This document shows positions 24,828 to 32,753 of a DNA stretch of 58,205 nucleotides, one piece after another (the stretch's first letter is position 1; each line of letters opens with the position of its first letter). The notes under the pieces are model-generated. The model was not told where the DNA came from, searched no databases, and worked only from the letters and a program-made list of their open reading frames with translations. Source of the stretch: Oscillibacter sp. (GTDB lineage: Bacteria > Bacillota > Clostridia > Oscillospirales > Oscillospiraceae); the NCBI GenBank assembly GCA_017547085.1, contig JAFYQM010000047.1, positions 1-58,205 on the forward strand, given 5' to 3'. Both the position numbers and the translations under genes were made by a program.

Positions 24828-25625
24828 TTACATTTCTCCTTCAACGTAATATTGGATCACTTCCTTGTGGGAAGCGGATTTTTTGACGTTCAGCCCGGGA
24901 AAACGGGCCTGTAAATACAAAGTCAGCTTATAGGTGATGAGGTCTTCCGTGGGGAAGTGGCCGGCATCGATGAGGTTGATGCCCTTCCCTTCCGCATCTA
25001 AGAAATCATGGTACTTGATATCGGAGGTGACAAAGGTGTCACAGCCGACGGCAATGGCTGCGTCCTGACTTTCGATGCAGCTTCCGCCGCCCACCGCCAC
25101 GCGGTGTACCAGACCGCCCTTACCGGCGAAGCGGACGCCGTTGGAGCCCAGCTTACGGCAGACGAATTTCGCAAAATCCGCCAGTTCCATGGGCTTTTTC
25201 AGCGTACCGACGCGGCACAGCCGCTCCTCGCCCCAGTCAAGGGGCCCAGGGTCGATCAGCTCCAGCGCCTCGGCCAGGCAGTCGTTGACGCCGCCCTCGG
25301 CGGCATCCAGATTCGTATGCATACAGATGGCGGATACGCCATTTCGCAACAGCTTTAAAAGCAGATGCCCCTGCGGCGTGTCGTTGCGCACGCTCTGCAC
25401 CGGCAGCCACTTGCAGTTCATCACAGGATGGTGCGCCACGATCAGCTGGCAGCCCGCAGCGATGGCTTCGTCCGCCACGGCTTCGGTGATATCCAGCGCC
25501 ACCAGCACCCGCTCGACCTCCTGCTCTGGGTCGCCCAGCAGCTGGCCCACGTTGTCCCACGGGAAGGCCAGCGCCTTCGGTGCGATGTCAAAGAGTCTCT
25601 GTTCAATTTCACGGACAGTTGGCAT
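24828..25625 (-). CDS. Nif3-like dinuclear metal centre protein
   Basis: A 265-residue Nif3/YqfO family protein. Metal-binding signatures visible are LIVAHHPVMN, CMHTNLDAAEGGVN and the C-terminal DAGHFPTEDL. The family forms hexamers with a two-metal site; proposed roles include GTP cyclohydrolase-type hydrolysis, and the physiological role is not settled. It lacks the long insert domain of YqfO. It overlaps trmK by 17 bp, a very common neighbour pair in Firmicutes. Confidence 0.92.
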   Translation of the reverse strand: MPTVREIEQRLFDIAPKALAFPWDNVGQLLGDPEQEVERVLVALDITEAVADEAIAAGCQLIVAHHPVMNCKWLPVQSVRNDTPQGHLLLKLLRNGVSAICMHTNLDAAEGGVNDCLAEALELIDPGPLDWGEERLCRVGTLKKPMELADFAKFVCRKLGSNGVRFAGKGGLVHRVAVGGGSCIESQDAAIAVGCDTFVTSDIKYHDFLDAEGKGINLIDAGHFPTEDLITYKLTLYLQARFPGLNVKKSASHKEVIQYYVEGEM

Positions 25626-26337
25626 GGCGCCACTCCTCTCGCATTTCCAGCAGGGCCGTCAGGATATCCCGCAGCCCGTCCGCTTTTTCCTGATCCTCAG
25701 GACGGTCCGAGCGGTTTGCTCCCGCCACGGCGCCCTGCAGGCGAATGATTTTTTCGATGATGTACCGGTCGCCCAGCGGGTCATGCAGCAGCTTCGCGCC
25801 GCCATAAAGCTGGCCTGCCGTCAAAACCATGGTTCCGGCTCTGACCTCCATCACAGGATAGATGGTGCCCCGGTCCCGCACCAGCGCCTCCCGCACGATC
25901 TCGTAGCCGTGCTCCGCCAGATAGCGGCGCAGCACCTCCGACTTGGTATGGGGCGAAAGCAGCAGCGTGTGGCTTCCGTCTGCCGTCCATGGGGCAGCAT
26001 CAAGGATGTTGCAGATGGTCTCGCCGCCCATACCGGCGATGGCGATGACCTGCGCTTCTTCGGCCTTCACAGCGTCCAGACCGGCGGCAAGGCGGTAGTC
26101 AATGCCGTCCGCGCCGTAGGCCGCGCCGTTCTCTCTGGCCCGTTCCAGCGGCCCCTTGCGCAGGTCGCTGGCAATGGCGTGGGTCACGCGTCCCTGCAGC
26201 CGCAGCCAGATGGGCAGGTGACCGTGATCGGTGCCGATGTCGGCAAAGGTAACGCCCTGCGGTACCCAATCCGCCAGCAACTGCAGCCGCGGCGTCAGCG
26301 TCAGGGTGGACTTTGCTCTATGAGAATGTTCCGCCAT
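25609..26337 (-). CDS. trmK: tRNA (adenine(22)-N1)-methyltransferase TrmK
   Basis: A SAM-dependent methyltransferase of 242 residues that modifies A22 in the tRNA D-loop region. SAM motif I is FADIGTDHGHLPIWL; the family motif AIAGMGGETICNIL and LLLSPHTKSEVLRRYL follow. I choose the ATG at 26335-26337 because GGAGGAACG precedes it; a longer frame to 26379 runs through a hairpin. It is coupled to nif3 by overlap. Confidence 0.92.
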   Translation of the reverse strand: MAEHSHRAKSTLTLTPRLQLLADWVPQGVTFADIGTDHGHLPIWLRLQGRVTHAIASDLRKGPLERARENGAAYGADGIDYRLAAGLDAVKAEEAQVIAIAGMGGETICNILDAAPWTADGSHTLLLSPHTKSEVLRRYLAEHGYEIVREALVRDRGTIYPVMEVRAGTMVLTAGQLYGGAKLLHDPLGDRYIIEKIIRLQGAVAGANRSDRPEDQEKADGLRDILTALLEMREEWRHANCP

Positions 26338-26371
26338 GGCGCGTTCCTCCGCTTGCAAATTGACAGTTTGA

Positions 26372-26399
26372 GGACGCATACGGATGGCCGTATGCGTCC
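26372..26399 (-). terminator. 12-bp perfect hairpin between DUF1858 gene and trmK
   Basis: GGACGCATACGG (26372-26383) and CCGTATGCGTCC (26388-26399) around a 4-base loop. No U-run follows, so it may attenuate or process the mRNA rather than end it. Confidence 0.55.
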
Positions 26400-26412
26400 T
26401 TGAATACGGACA

Positions 26413-26619
26413 TTACTGAGCCTTGTTGGCCTCTTCGTTCACCAGAGCCAGCAGCTTCTCGCAGTCCACACCGTGGACCATGCAAGCCTCCTCCACGGTC
26501 TCGCCGCGGGAAGAGGGGCAACCCAGGCAGTGCATGCCGATGGACAGGAAGATGGGAGCGGTCTGGGGTGCGATATCCAGAATGTCACCAATGATGGTGT
26601 CCTTAGTGATATTGATCAT
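26413..26619 (-). CDS. DUF1858 small redox-type protein
   Basis: A 68-residue protein with the DUF1858 fold (ITKDTIIGDILDIAPQTAPI) and the conserved dithiol-bearing segment GMHCLGCPSSRGETVEEAC. Members are often linked with iron-sulfur or redox proteins; the function is unproven. It heads the run into trmK-nif3-yebC and has a clear sigma-A promoter. The ribosome site is TGGAGGAAAATTG. Confidence 0.9.
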   Translation of the reverse strand: MINITKDTIIGDILDIAPQTAPIFLSIGMHCLGCPSSRGETVEEACMVHGVDCEKLLALVNEEANKAQ

Positions 26620-26654
26620 AACAATTTTCCTCCAGTATCAAATTGAACGGTGAT

Positions 26655-26683
26655 ATTATACGCTATTGTGCCCGCAAATTCAA
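26655..26683 (-). promoter_or_regulatory. Sigma-A promoter of the DUF1858 gene
   Basis: Minus-strand TTGAAT (26678-26683), 17-bp spacer, TATAAT (26655-26660). Confidence 0.85.
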
Positions 26684-26745
26684 TACGGAAATGAGGATTT
26701 TTAAGGAAAGCACGGCTTTTTTCCGGCGAGTCGGCCTCTTCCGGC

Positions 26746-26778
26746 GCAAAAAAACGGCGTCCGTTTTCGGACGCCGTT
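26746..26778 (-). terminator. Terminator after the zinc-ribbon gene
   Basis: AACGGCGTCCG (26753-26763) pairs with CGGACGCCGTT (26768-26778) around TTTT. On the minus strand a TTTTTTT run follows. Confidence 0.9.
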
Positions 26779-26793
26779 CCTTATGCAAACAGA

Positions 26794-27072
26794 TTATCTG
26801 CCCTCGCGCATCTTAGCGAAGCACTCGCTGCAGTAAACGGGACGGTCAGACTTAGGCTCAAAGGGAACCTTGGCCTCGCCGCCGCAGGCAGCGCAAACAG
26901 CGGTGAAGAACTCACGGGGGCCACGGGCGGCGTTCTTGCGAGCGTCGCGGCAGGTCTTGCAGCGCTGGGGCTCGTTCTGGAAGCCGCGCTCAGCGTAGAA
27001 CTCCTGCTCACCGGCGGTGAACACGAACTCATTGCCACACTCTTTGCACACTAAAGTCTTGTCTTCGTACAT
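26794..27072 (-). CDS. Small double zinc-ribbon protein
   Basis: A 92-residue protein with two treble-clef type zinc sites: CKECGNEF...CKTC and CAACGGEAKVPF...CSEC. The middle FYAERGFQNEPQRC is characteristic of a family of small cytosolic zinc-binding proteins in Clostridia, function unknown. It lies 38 bp after sigH on the same strand and may share its transcript; GAGAGGG is the ribosome site. A strong terminator follows. Confidence 0.88.
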   Translation of the reverse strand: MYEDKTLVCKECGNEFVFTAGEQEFYAERGFQNEPQRCKTCRDARKNAARGPREFFTAVCAACGGEAKVPFEPKSDRPVYCSECFAKMREGR

Positions 27073-27110
27073 GATTTAACCCTCTCTTTGAAAAGAAAAA
27101 TATATTGCGT

Positions 27111-27752
27111 TCAGCCGTTGCTGAATTCGCCGGAAAGAAGTTGCTGTGCCACCTTGCGCCGGATACGCTGCACAGCGTTGTCCACGGACTTTGGAGATTT
27201 GCCTACCGTCTCGGCAATTTCCCTGCAAGAAAGACCGTCTAAATAGTACCCCAAAATCTTCGCTTCAAATTCGGACAACTGTTTCCGGACACCGGATAAG
27301 AGGGCTGCTGTGTGTTCCCTGTCGATCATGTCGTCTTCAGGGTTGCGCTGCGCCAAATTACTGGGACCAGAGGTGTAAGAATTGCTGTCAAAGTCGGGAG
27401 TATCCAGTGAAACCGACTGATTGAGCGCCTTGTGCTTATCCCGCGCCGCGGCACGGAGAACGGAATACAGCCGGTTGCGTATACAAACTTCGGCAAAGGT
27501 TCGGAACGAGGCGTCCTTTTCGGCGTCATATTCCCGAACGGCCTTGATCAGGCCCACCATGCCCTCCTGCGTCAGATCCTCGCTGTCACCGCCGGCCAGA
27601 AAATAGGGGCGGGCACAGGTGCGGACCAGACGGCGGTAGCGGGAAACGATCTGTTCCTCCGCATCACGGTCTCCGGCAGCAGCCAAAGCGGCCAAAGCCT
27701 CGTCCGTGGGCACTTCTATGGGGTTTGTCAAGTCATGTTGCCATTTGCACAT
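27111..27752 (-). CDS. sigH: RNA polymerase sporulation sigma factor SigH
   Basis: A 213-residue sigma-70 family factor matching SigH, which drives early post-exponential and sporulation genes. Region 2 is DAEEQIVSRYRRLVRTCARP and DSEDLTQEGMVGLIKAVREYD; region 4 contains LSEFEAKILGYYLDGLSCRE and KSPKSVDNAVQRIRRKVAQQ. The only ATG start (27750-27752) coincides with the predicted +1 of a strong promoter, so the message should lack a leader. In-frame TTG or GTG codons further in also lack ribosome sites. Confidence 0.93.
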   Translation of the reverse strand: MCKWQHDLTNPIEVPTDEALAALAAAGDRDAEEQIVSRYRRLVRTCARPYFLAGGDSEDLTQEGMVGLIKAVREYDAEKDASFRTFAEVCIRNRLYSVLRAAARDKHKALNQSVSLDTPDFDSNSYTSGPSNLAQRNPEDDMIDREHTAALLSGVRKQLSEFEAKILGYYLDGLSCREIAETVGKSPKSVDNAVQRIRRKVAQQLLSGEFSNG

Positions 27753-27757
27753 ATTGT

Positions 27758-27787
27758 ATTATACCTACATAATCTAAAAAATGTCAA
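27758..27787 (-). promoter_or_regulatory. Sigma-A promoter of sigH
   Basis: Minus-strand TTGACA (27782-27787), 18-bp spacer, TATAAT (27758-27763). Only 5 bases separate the -10 hexamer from the A of the sigH ATG. Confidence 0.88.
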
Positions 27788-27858
27788 GCAACTTATCAAA
27801 AAAATCCAGTAAATTTCCGTGGATTTTCGTCATTTCATAGAAATTATTAAAAAAACTA

Positions 27859-28923
27859 TTACAAAATGACCAACTGCTCATGGGCAGGCGATGCGGAAAC
27901 GCCGCCGGGGATGCTCCGGTGCAGGTGTTCGTAGGCGTGGTGGGTGACACAACGGCCCCGCGGCGTACGGGTCAGGAAGCCCAACTGCATCAAATACGGC
28001 TCGTAGACATCCTCCAGCGTGACGGCTTCCTCCCCGATGGTGGCGGCCAGCGTCTCAAGGCCCACAGGGCCGCCGTTGTAGTTGTCAATGATGGCGGCCA
28101 TCATCCGGCGGTCCACCGGATCAAGACCCAGATGGTCGATCTCCAGCGCGCACAGGGCGGTATCCGCCACCTCCTTGGTGATGACGCCGTCGGCCTTCAC
28201 CTGCGCGAAGTCACGGACACGGCGCAGCATCCGGTTGGCGATACGGGGCGTGCCGCGGCTGCGGCGGGCGATCTCATACGCGCCCTCGGGGACGATATCC
28301 ACATTCAGGATACCGGCAGAGCGGGTGACGATCTTGGCCAGTTCCTCCGGCGTATACAGCTCCAGACGCAGCGTCACGCCGAAGCGGTCGCGCAGGGGCG
28401 CGGACAGCTGTCCAGCACGGGTGGTGGCGCCAATGAGGGTAAACTTGGGCAGGTCGAGGCGGATGGAGTTTGCACTGGGGCCCTTACCCACGATGATATC
28501 CAGCGCATAGTCCTCCATGGCGGGATACAAAATCTCCTCCACGGAGCGGTTCAGGCGGTGGATCTCGTCCACGAACAGGATGTCGCCCTCGTTCAGATTG
28601 GTCAGCAGAGCCGCCAGATCGCCCGGCTTTTCAATGGCGGGGCCGGAGGTGATGCGGATCTGCACGCCCATCTCCTGCGCGATGATGCCCGCGAGGGTGG
28701 TTTTGCCGAGGCCCGGAGGGCCGTGGAGCAGCACATGGTCCAGCGCCTCCTCCCGCTTGCGGGCGGCCTCAATAAAGACGGAGAGGTTCTCCTTGGCTTT
28801 CTCCTGACCGATGTACTCCTTCAGGGTTTTCGGGCGCAGAGAGCCCTCCTGCACGTCCTCGGACAGGAAGGTTTTCGCCACTAAGGGTTCTTCGTAAATG
28901 TCGTTTCCGAAATCGATGCTCAT
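27859..28923 (-). CDS. ruvB: Holliday junction branch-migration ATPase RuvB
   Basis: AAA+ motor of the RuvAB branch-migration complex, 354 residues. N-terminal [18 protein letters not shown], Walker [13 protein letters not shown], Walker [10 protein letters not shown], sensor I IGATTRAG, arginine-finger region and a C-terminal winged helix ending in RTPRGRCVT. It is last in ruvC-ruvA-ygjV-ruvB. The start follows AAAGGGAAG. Confidence 0.97.
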   Translation of the reverse strand: MSIDFGNDIYEEPLVAKTFLSEDVQEGSLRPKTLKEYIGQEKAKENLSVFIEAARKREEALDHVLLHGPPGLGKTTLAGIIAQEMGVQIRITSGPAIEKPGDLAALLTNLNEGDILFVDEIHRLNRSVEEILYPAMEDYALDIIVGKGPSANSIRLDLPKFTLIGATTRAGQLSAPLRDRFGVTLRLELYTPEELAKIVTRSAGILNVDIVPEGAYEIARRSRGTPRIANRMLRRVRDFAQVKADGVITKEVADTALCALEIDHLGLDPVDRRMMAAIIDNYNGGPVGLETLAATIGEEAVTLEDVYEPYLMQLGFLTRTPRGRCVTHHAYEHLHRSIPGGVSASPAHEQLVIL

Positions 28924-28949
28924 AACTTCCCTTTCTCCCCTTTCGGAGA

Positions 28950-29468
28950 TCAGTCTGTATTATCCAGCGCCTTCCAGCCGTACCGCAGCACGGAAACACC
29001 CACGGAGCCGAGACAGATCAGCTCGGTGATGATGCCGGAAATGGAGCCGGTGTAAATGTCGTAGATCAGCCAGCTGGGCGATACCGCGAAGATGTTGGTG
29101 AGGCGGATTTTTTTGCCGTTGCGGCTCCACGCGGCAAAGTTGAGGGACACCACGGCAATGCAGGGCAGGATGCTGAAAAAGTTCTGCCATGTCAGGATGG
29201 TGCCTGCAATGTTGGCGGCAGTCAGCAGCCACATCCACACCTGATTGTGTGCCCACGGACGGTTGCTGTTCAGCAGCAGATTGCGGATGCAGCTGAAAAA
29301 CACGTTGACACAGCCGGAATAGGCGCCCAGCATCAGAAGATGGACGAGGAACGCCGTGTTGGCGCAAAGCTGCACAAAGATCAGCCTGCGGCTGCTTTTA
29401 AACTGGAAGGAGCCCACCTGCAGCGCGGTGGCCAGAAAGCCGATGGCCTGTGTCACAAACTGATACAC
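28950..29468 (-). CDS. YgjV family membrane protein
   Basis: A 172-residue integral membrane protein with about five hydrophobic segments ([86 protein letters not shown]). The spacing and SSRRLIFVQ motif fit the YgjV family, of unknown function. It uses a GTG start (29466-29468) 1 bp after ruvA and sits between ruvA and ruvB, which are usually adjacent. Confidence 0.8.
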   Translation of the reverse strand: MYQFVTQAIGFLATALQVGSFQFKSSRRLIFVQLCANTAFLVHLLMLGAYSGCVNVFFSCIRNLLLNSNRPWAHNQVWMWLLTAANIAGTILTWQNFFSILPCIAVVSLNFAAWSRNGKKIRLTNIFAVSPSWLIYDIYTGSISGIITELICLGSVGVSVLRYGWKALDNTD

Positions 29469-29469
29469 G

Positions 29470-30075
29470 TTACTTCACCATCTTCTTCAGGCTCTGGCGG
29501 ATGATCTCCTCCAGCGGCAGGTTCTCCACATCCACGCCCTTGAGGGCCGTCTGGACCTCCTGCGTGGTGTAGCCGAGGACAGCCAGCGCCTGTGCCGCCT
29601 CCGTGGCCTTGCTGGAAAAGACGGCGGGAGCGGGCATCCCCTTGCCGCCGGAGAAGTCCAGACCGGAGGCAGTCTCCTTGGCCATTTTATCCTTCAGCTC
29701 CAGAATGATGCGCTGGGCGATCTTCTTGCCGATGCCCGGTGCGGCGGTGAGGAACTTCTCATCGCCGGTGACGATGGACATGGCCAGCATCTCCGGCGTA
29801 CCGGTGGAGAGAATCGCCAGCGCAGCCTTGGGGCCTACGCCGGACACGCCCAGCAGCAACTTGAAGCTGGCAAGCTCATTGGGTGTGGCGAAGCCGTACA
29901 GGTCGAAGATGCCCTCGCCCACATGCAGATATGTATAGACTTTCCCCTTCTGGCCCTTCTTCAGCGCCGCAAGGGTGTTGTTGGTGGTTTTGCAGGCATA
30001 GCCCACGCCGCCGCAGTCGATCACCGCCAGATAGGGCTGGATCTCGGCCACGAGGCCCTCCAGATAATAAAACAT
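29470..30075 (-). CDS. ruvA: Holliday junction DNA-binding protein RuvA
   Basis: A 201-residue tetrameric Holliday junction binder that loads RuvB. N-terminal OB fold (MFYYLEGLVAEIQPYLAVID), two helix-hairpin-helix motifs (LLGVSGVGPKAALAIL, AAPGIGKKIAQRIILELK), a flexible acidic linker and the C-terminal RuvB-binding domain (EAAQALAVLGYTTQEVQTAL). It follows ruvC with an 18-bp gap and AAAGGAGCG. Confidence 0.97.
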   Translation of the reverse strand: MFYYLEGLVAEIQPYLAVIDCGGVGYACKTTNNTLAALKKGQKGKVYTYLHVGEGIFDLYGFATPNELASFKLLLGVSGVGPKAALAILSTGTPEMLAMSIVTGDEKFLTAAPGIGKKIAQRIILELKDKMAKETASGLDFSGGKGMPAPAVFSSKATEAAQALAVLGYTTQEVQTALKGVDVENLPLEEIIRQSLKKMVK

Positions 30076-30093
30076 ACGGATGCGCTCCTTTGA

Positions 30094-30603
30094 TCAAACA
30101 GTCTCTTTCACATCCCCGCTTCTCGGCAGGCGGGATGTGAAGCTGCGGGCATGGCACAATGCGATGGCCAGCGCGTCTGCCGCGTCGTCAGGCTTGGGCA
30201 CGGCCGCCAGCTTCAGCAGACGGCGGGTCATATCCATCACCTGATGCTTGTCCGCCTTGCCGTAGCCGGTCACCGCCAGCTTCACCTGCGAAGGCGTATA
30301 CTCATACAGCGGGATACCGCACCGTTCCGCTGCGCACAGCATCACACCGCGTCCGTGAGCCACCGCAATGCCGGTAGTGATATTCGTATTGAAGAACAGC
30401 TCTTCAATGGCGATCACATCCGGCTTCAGCTTCCCGATCAGCTCCTCCATATCCCGGTCGATCTGATACAAACGCCTGGAAAGCGGCAGGCCCGCCGGTG
30501 TGGTGATGGCGCCGTAGGTCACCATATGCACTTGTGCCCGCTGTGCCTCCAGCAGGCCGAAGCCAATGGTGGCATAGCCGGGGTCAATGCCTAAGATACG
30601 CAT
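30094..30603 (-). CDS. ruvC: Holliday junction resolvase RuvC
   Basis: A 169-residue nuclease that cleaves Holliday junctions. It opens with MRILGIDPGYATIGFG, whose aspartate is catalytic. The second acidic site is in AIEELFFNTN, and the C-terminal acidic pair in KPDDAADALAIALCHA. The start at 30601-30603 follows AAGGGGAG; an in-frame extension to 30633 lacks a ribosome site. It heads the ruv operon with its own promoter. Confidence 0.97.
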   Translation of the reverse strand: MRILGIDPGYATIGFGLLEAQRAQVHMVTYGAITTPAGLPLSRRLYQIDRDMEELIGKLKPDVIAIEELFFNTNITTGIAVAHGRGVMLCAAERCGIPLYEYTPSQVKLAVTGYGKADKHQVMDMTRRLLKLAAVPKPDDAADALAIALCHARSFTSRLPRSGDVKETV

Positions 30604-30633
30604 GGCACTCCCCTTCCACATTACATTAGCCAC

Positions 30634-30662
30634 AGTATAACAAATTGCGGCAAAATACGCAA
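30634..30662 (-). promoter_or_regulatory. Sigma-A promoter of the ruv operon
   Basis: Minus-strand TTGCGT (30657-30662), 17-bp spacer, TATACT (30634-30639), about 30 bp upstream of the ruvC start. Confidence 0.75.
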
Positions 30663-30678
30663 CCGCAAAAAAGGAGCA

Positions 30679-30924
30679 TCACCGCGCCAGCCAGTCCTCC
30701 ACCACATCCATGAATGTGGTCGGCGTCACCCGTCCCCGGGCCATGCGTTCCGCCAGCTGCTCCGCCTCGTTCCGGTCGTGCGTCAGAAGGAAAACGGCAG
30801 CGTGCTCCCCGCCGTATTCCACGTCCAGTCCGTACGCCACGCCTTCCGCTTCCCGGCTCTCCACAATCCGGTAGCAAAGCACTTTTCCCAAACAGGGGAC
30901 CTGCTCCAGTACCTCTCCGCCCAT
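30679..30924 (-). CDS. DUF6514-like small protein
   Basis: An 81-residue protein (CLGKVLCYRIVESREAEGVA, then GLDVEYGGEHAAVFLLTHDR, ending MDVVEDWLA) that fits the DUF6514 family found beside ruvC in Oscillospiraceae. The function is unknown. I choose the ATG at 30922-30924 behind GGGAGTGAG. The promoter region contains two tandem Spo0A-box sequences, suggesting control at the onset of sporulation. Confidence 0.65.
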   Translation of the reverse strand: MGGEVLEQVPCLGKVLCYRIVESREAEGVAYGLDVEYGGEHAAVFLLTHDRNEAEQLAERMARGRVTPTTFMDVVEDWLAR

Positions 30925-30989
30925 GTTTCTCACTCCCGTTTTTCGTTCTTGGTTCCCCAAATACCATACTCCCTGTCCGACACGAAACC

Positions 30990-31006
30990 TGTCGAATTTT
31001 GTCGAA
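30990..31006 (+). promoter_or_regulatory. Tandem Spo0A boxes
   Basis: TGTCGAA occurs at 30990-30996 and again at 31000-31006, exactly 10 bp apart, the helical spacing of tandem 0A boxes. They lie between the divergent DUF6514 and ptb-like genes, 65 bp upstream of the latter's -35. Confidence 0.7.
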
Positions 31007-31070
31007 TCCCATATTTCTTAGGAATCTTTATGCAGTTGCGTAAATTTTTCCTGATTTACGGAAATGGACT

Positions 31071-31098
31071 TGCAATCGGCGGAAAAAACGGTATAATA
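31071..31098 (+). promoter_or_regulatory. Sigma-A promoter of the ptb-like gene
   Basis: TTGCAA (31071-31076), 16-bp spacer, TATAAT (31093-31098). The ribosome site GGGAAAGG follows at 31141-31148. Confidence 0.85.
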
Positions 31099-31156
31099 AA
31101 CTTGCATATTATGGGTATGAAACAGTCAACTTTTTACATAGGGAAAGGAAACCAAC

Positions 31157-32086
31157 ATGGAACTGAAGAATTTTGACAACATTCTCGGCATGATCCCCCA
31201 GCGGGAGAAGCCTTTGCGCGTGGTTCTGGCCGGTTCTGACGGCGAAAATATGCTCCGCGGCCTGTTTATGGCGCAGGAAGCAGGCTTTGTCCAGCCTGTG
31301 CTGGTGGGCGACCGTGCCCGCACCATCACCCTGCTGGAGAAGCTGGGGCTGGAAAAGGAGCCCTACACCATGGTGGAGACCGCGCCCGGCCTGAACATCA
31401 CGCAGGCCGCCATCGACATCATCAGCATGGGCGATGGCGACATTCTGATGCGCGGCAACATCGGCACCCGCCAGTTCCTGATGCCCGTGCTGGACAAGAA
31501 CAACGGCCTGCGCACCGACCGCATTATGAGCCATGTGTCCCTCGTCTCCCTGCCGGAGTATCCCAAGCTGCTGGCCCTGTCCGACATGACTGTGGTGATC
31601 AAGCCCAATCTGCAGCAGAAAAAGCAGATCATCCGCAACACCGCCGACGCACTGAAGGCCTTTGGCTATGAGAACCCCAAGCTGGCTCTGCTCTCTCTGG
31701 TGGAAGAGGTCACCTTCCACATGCAGGACACTGTGGAGGCCCAGCGCCTTGTGATGGAGCATGCCCGTAAGCCCTTCGCCGACTGCCAGCTGTGGGGCCC
31801 CATCGCCTATGACCTGATCCTCAGCAAAGAGGCCGCCCGCCTGAAGAACTACGACTGCGACCTGTGCGGCGGCGGCTTTGATGGCATCATCGCTCCCGAC
31901 CTCTCCACCGCCAACACACTGGTGAAGAGCTGGCTCATCCACGCCCACGCCATCACCTGCGGCGCTGTGGTGGGTGCCAGAGTGCCCATTGCCCTCACCT
32001 CCCGCTCTGCGGCCGCTGAGGAGACCGAGCTGTCCCTCGCCTTCTGCGCCATTCTGGACGCATGGAGAAAGAAGAATAAGGACTAA
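31157..32086 (+). CDS. Phosphate acetyl/butyryltransferase family protein
   Basis: A 309-residue enzyme of the PTA/PTB family, which interconverts acyl-CoA and acyl-phosphate. Recognisable blocks are VLAGSDGENMLRGLFMAQEA, DGDILMRGNIGTRQFLMPVL, SHVSLVSLPEYPKLLALSDM and GGFDGIIAPDLSTANTLVKS. The length suits phosphate butyryltransferase (about 300) rather than Pta, consistent with a butyrate-type anaerobe, but no kinase partner (buk) is adjacent, so the acyl specificity is open. It is a single-gene unit with its own promoter and terminator and upstream 0A boxes. Confidence 0.88.
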   Translation: MELKNFDNILGMIPQREKPLRVVLAGSDGENMLRGLFMAQEAGFVQPVLVGDRARTITLLEKLGLEKEPYTMVETAPGLNITQAAIDIISMGDGDILMRGNIGTRQFLMPVLDKNNGLRTDRIMSHVSLVSLPEYPKLLALSDMTVVIKPNLQQKKQIIRNTADALKAFGYENPKLALLSLVEEVTFHMQDTVEAQRLVMEHARKPFADCQLWGPIAYDLILSKEAARLKNYDCDLCGGGFDGIIAPDLSTANTLVKSWLIHAHAITCGAVVGARVPIALTSRSAAAEETELSLAFCAILDAWRKKNKD

Positions 32087-32093
32087 GAGAACA

Positions 32094-32123
32094 AAAAAAG
32101 ACGCCCGATGGGCGTCTTTTTTT
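32094..32123. terminator. Bidirectional terminator after the ptb-like gene
   Basis: GACGCCC (32100-32106) pairs with GGGCGTC (32110-32116), A-run before and T-run after, serving both the ptb-like gene and the convergent toprim gene. Confidence 0.92.
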
Positions 32124-32159
32124 GCGCTCTTGTTACGCTTGATGGTGCGATCAGGCTTC

Positions 32160-32753
32160 TCACAGCGCCTCCACCGCCGCCTCCAGGGCCACACGGTCAT
32201 AGAGCAGGTTCAGGGCCTCCAGCATGGCGTTGGCATTGAGATGCTCCGGCAGGTCCAGCTTTTTTAAAAGCGCCTGGCGCTTCTGGGCACTTCCCTCCCC
32301 GCCGGTCAGTCCCAGCGCGAAGAGATCGGCCTTGGTGATGGGGTCTTTGGCGGCAGGGGACTCCCCCTCTCCATCCTCAAAGGTGGCGCCTGCGCGCTCT
32401 AAAGCCGTCAGGATGACCTCCGGCGACATGCCCTCCACGCCAAGCTTTCCCTCTTTCCCCGCCTTGCGCTTGCGGCGTTCCTTGCCGTGGATGTCGGGGA
32501 TGTAGGCCTGCTTCACCAGTTCCTTCGGCAGTGCCCCCTTGAGGTAGTTGCGGATGACAAAGCCCGCGCCGTCGCTGTCAGTGAGGACGATAAGGCCCTG
32601 CTTTTCCGCCAATTTCCGTAAGAAGGCCAGCTTTTCCTTGTCGTTGAACACAGAGAAGCCGCCCAGTGTGATGACCGTGGCGTCCACGATCTGGCTGAGG
32701 GTGTTCTTATCGTACCGCCCCTCCACCACAATGACTTCTTTGATCTTTCTCAT
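32160..32753 (-). CDS. Toprim-domain protein, RNase M5-like (DUF4093)
   Basis: A 197-residue protein beginning MRKIKEVIVVEGRYDKNTLS with the toprim glutamate in VVEGRYD and the acidic pair in IVLTDSDGAGFVIRNYL. The C-terminal part (MSPEVILTALERAGATFEDG) matches DUF4093. Relatives are annotated as RNase M5, which matures 5S rRNA, but that substrate is inferred. The true start overlaps the holA stop as ATGA; the much longer upstream frame is antisense-free noise inside holA. Confidence 0.85.
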   Translation of the reverse strand: MRKIKEVIVVEGRYDKNTLSQIVDATVITLGGFSVFNDKEKLAFLRKLAEKQGLIVLTDSDGAGFVIRNYLKGALPKELVKQAYIPDIHGKERRKRKAGKEGKLGVEGMSPEVILTALERAGATFEDGEGESPAAKDPITKADLFALGLTGGEGSAQKRQALLKKLDLPEHLNANAMLEALNLLYDRVALEAAVEAL

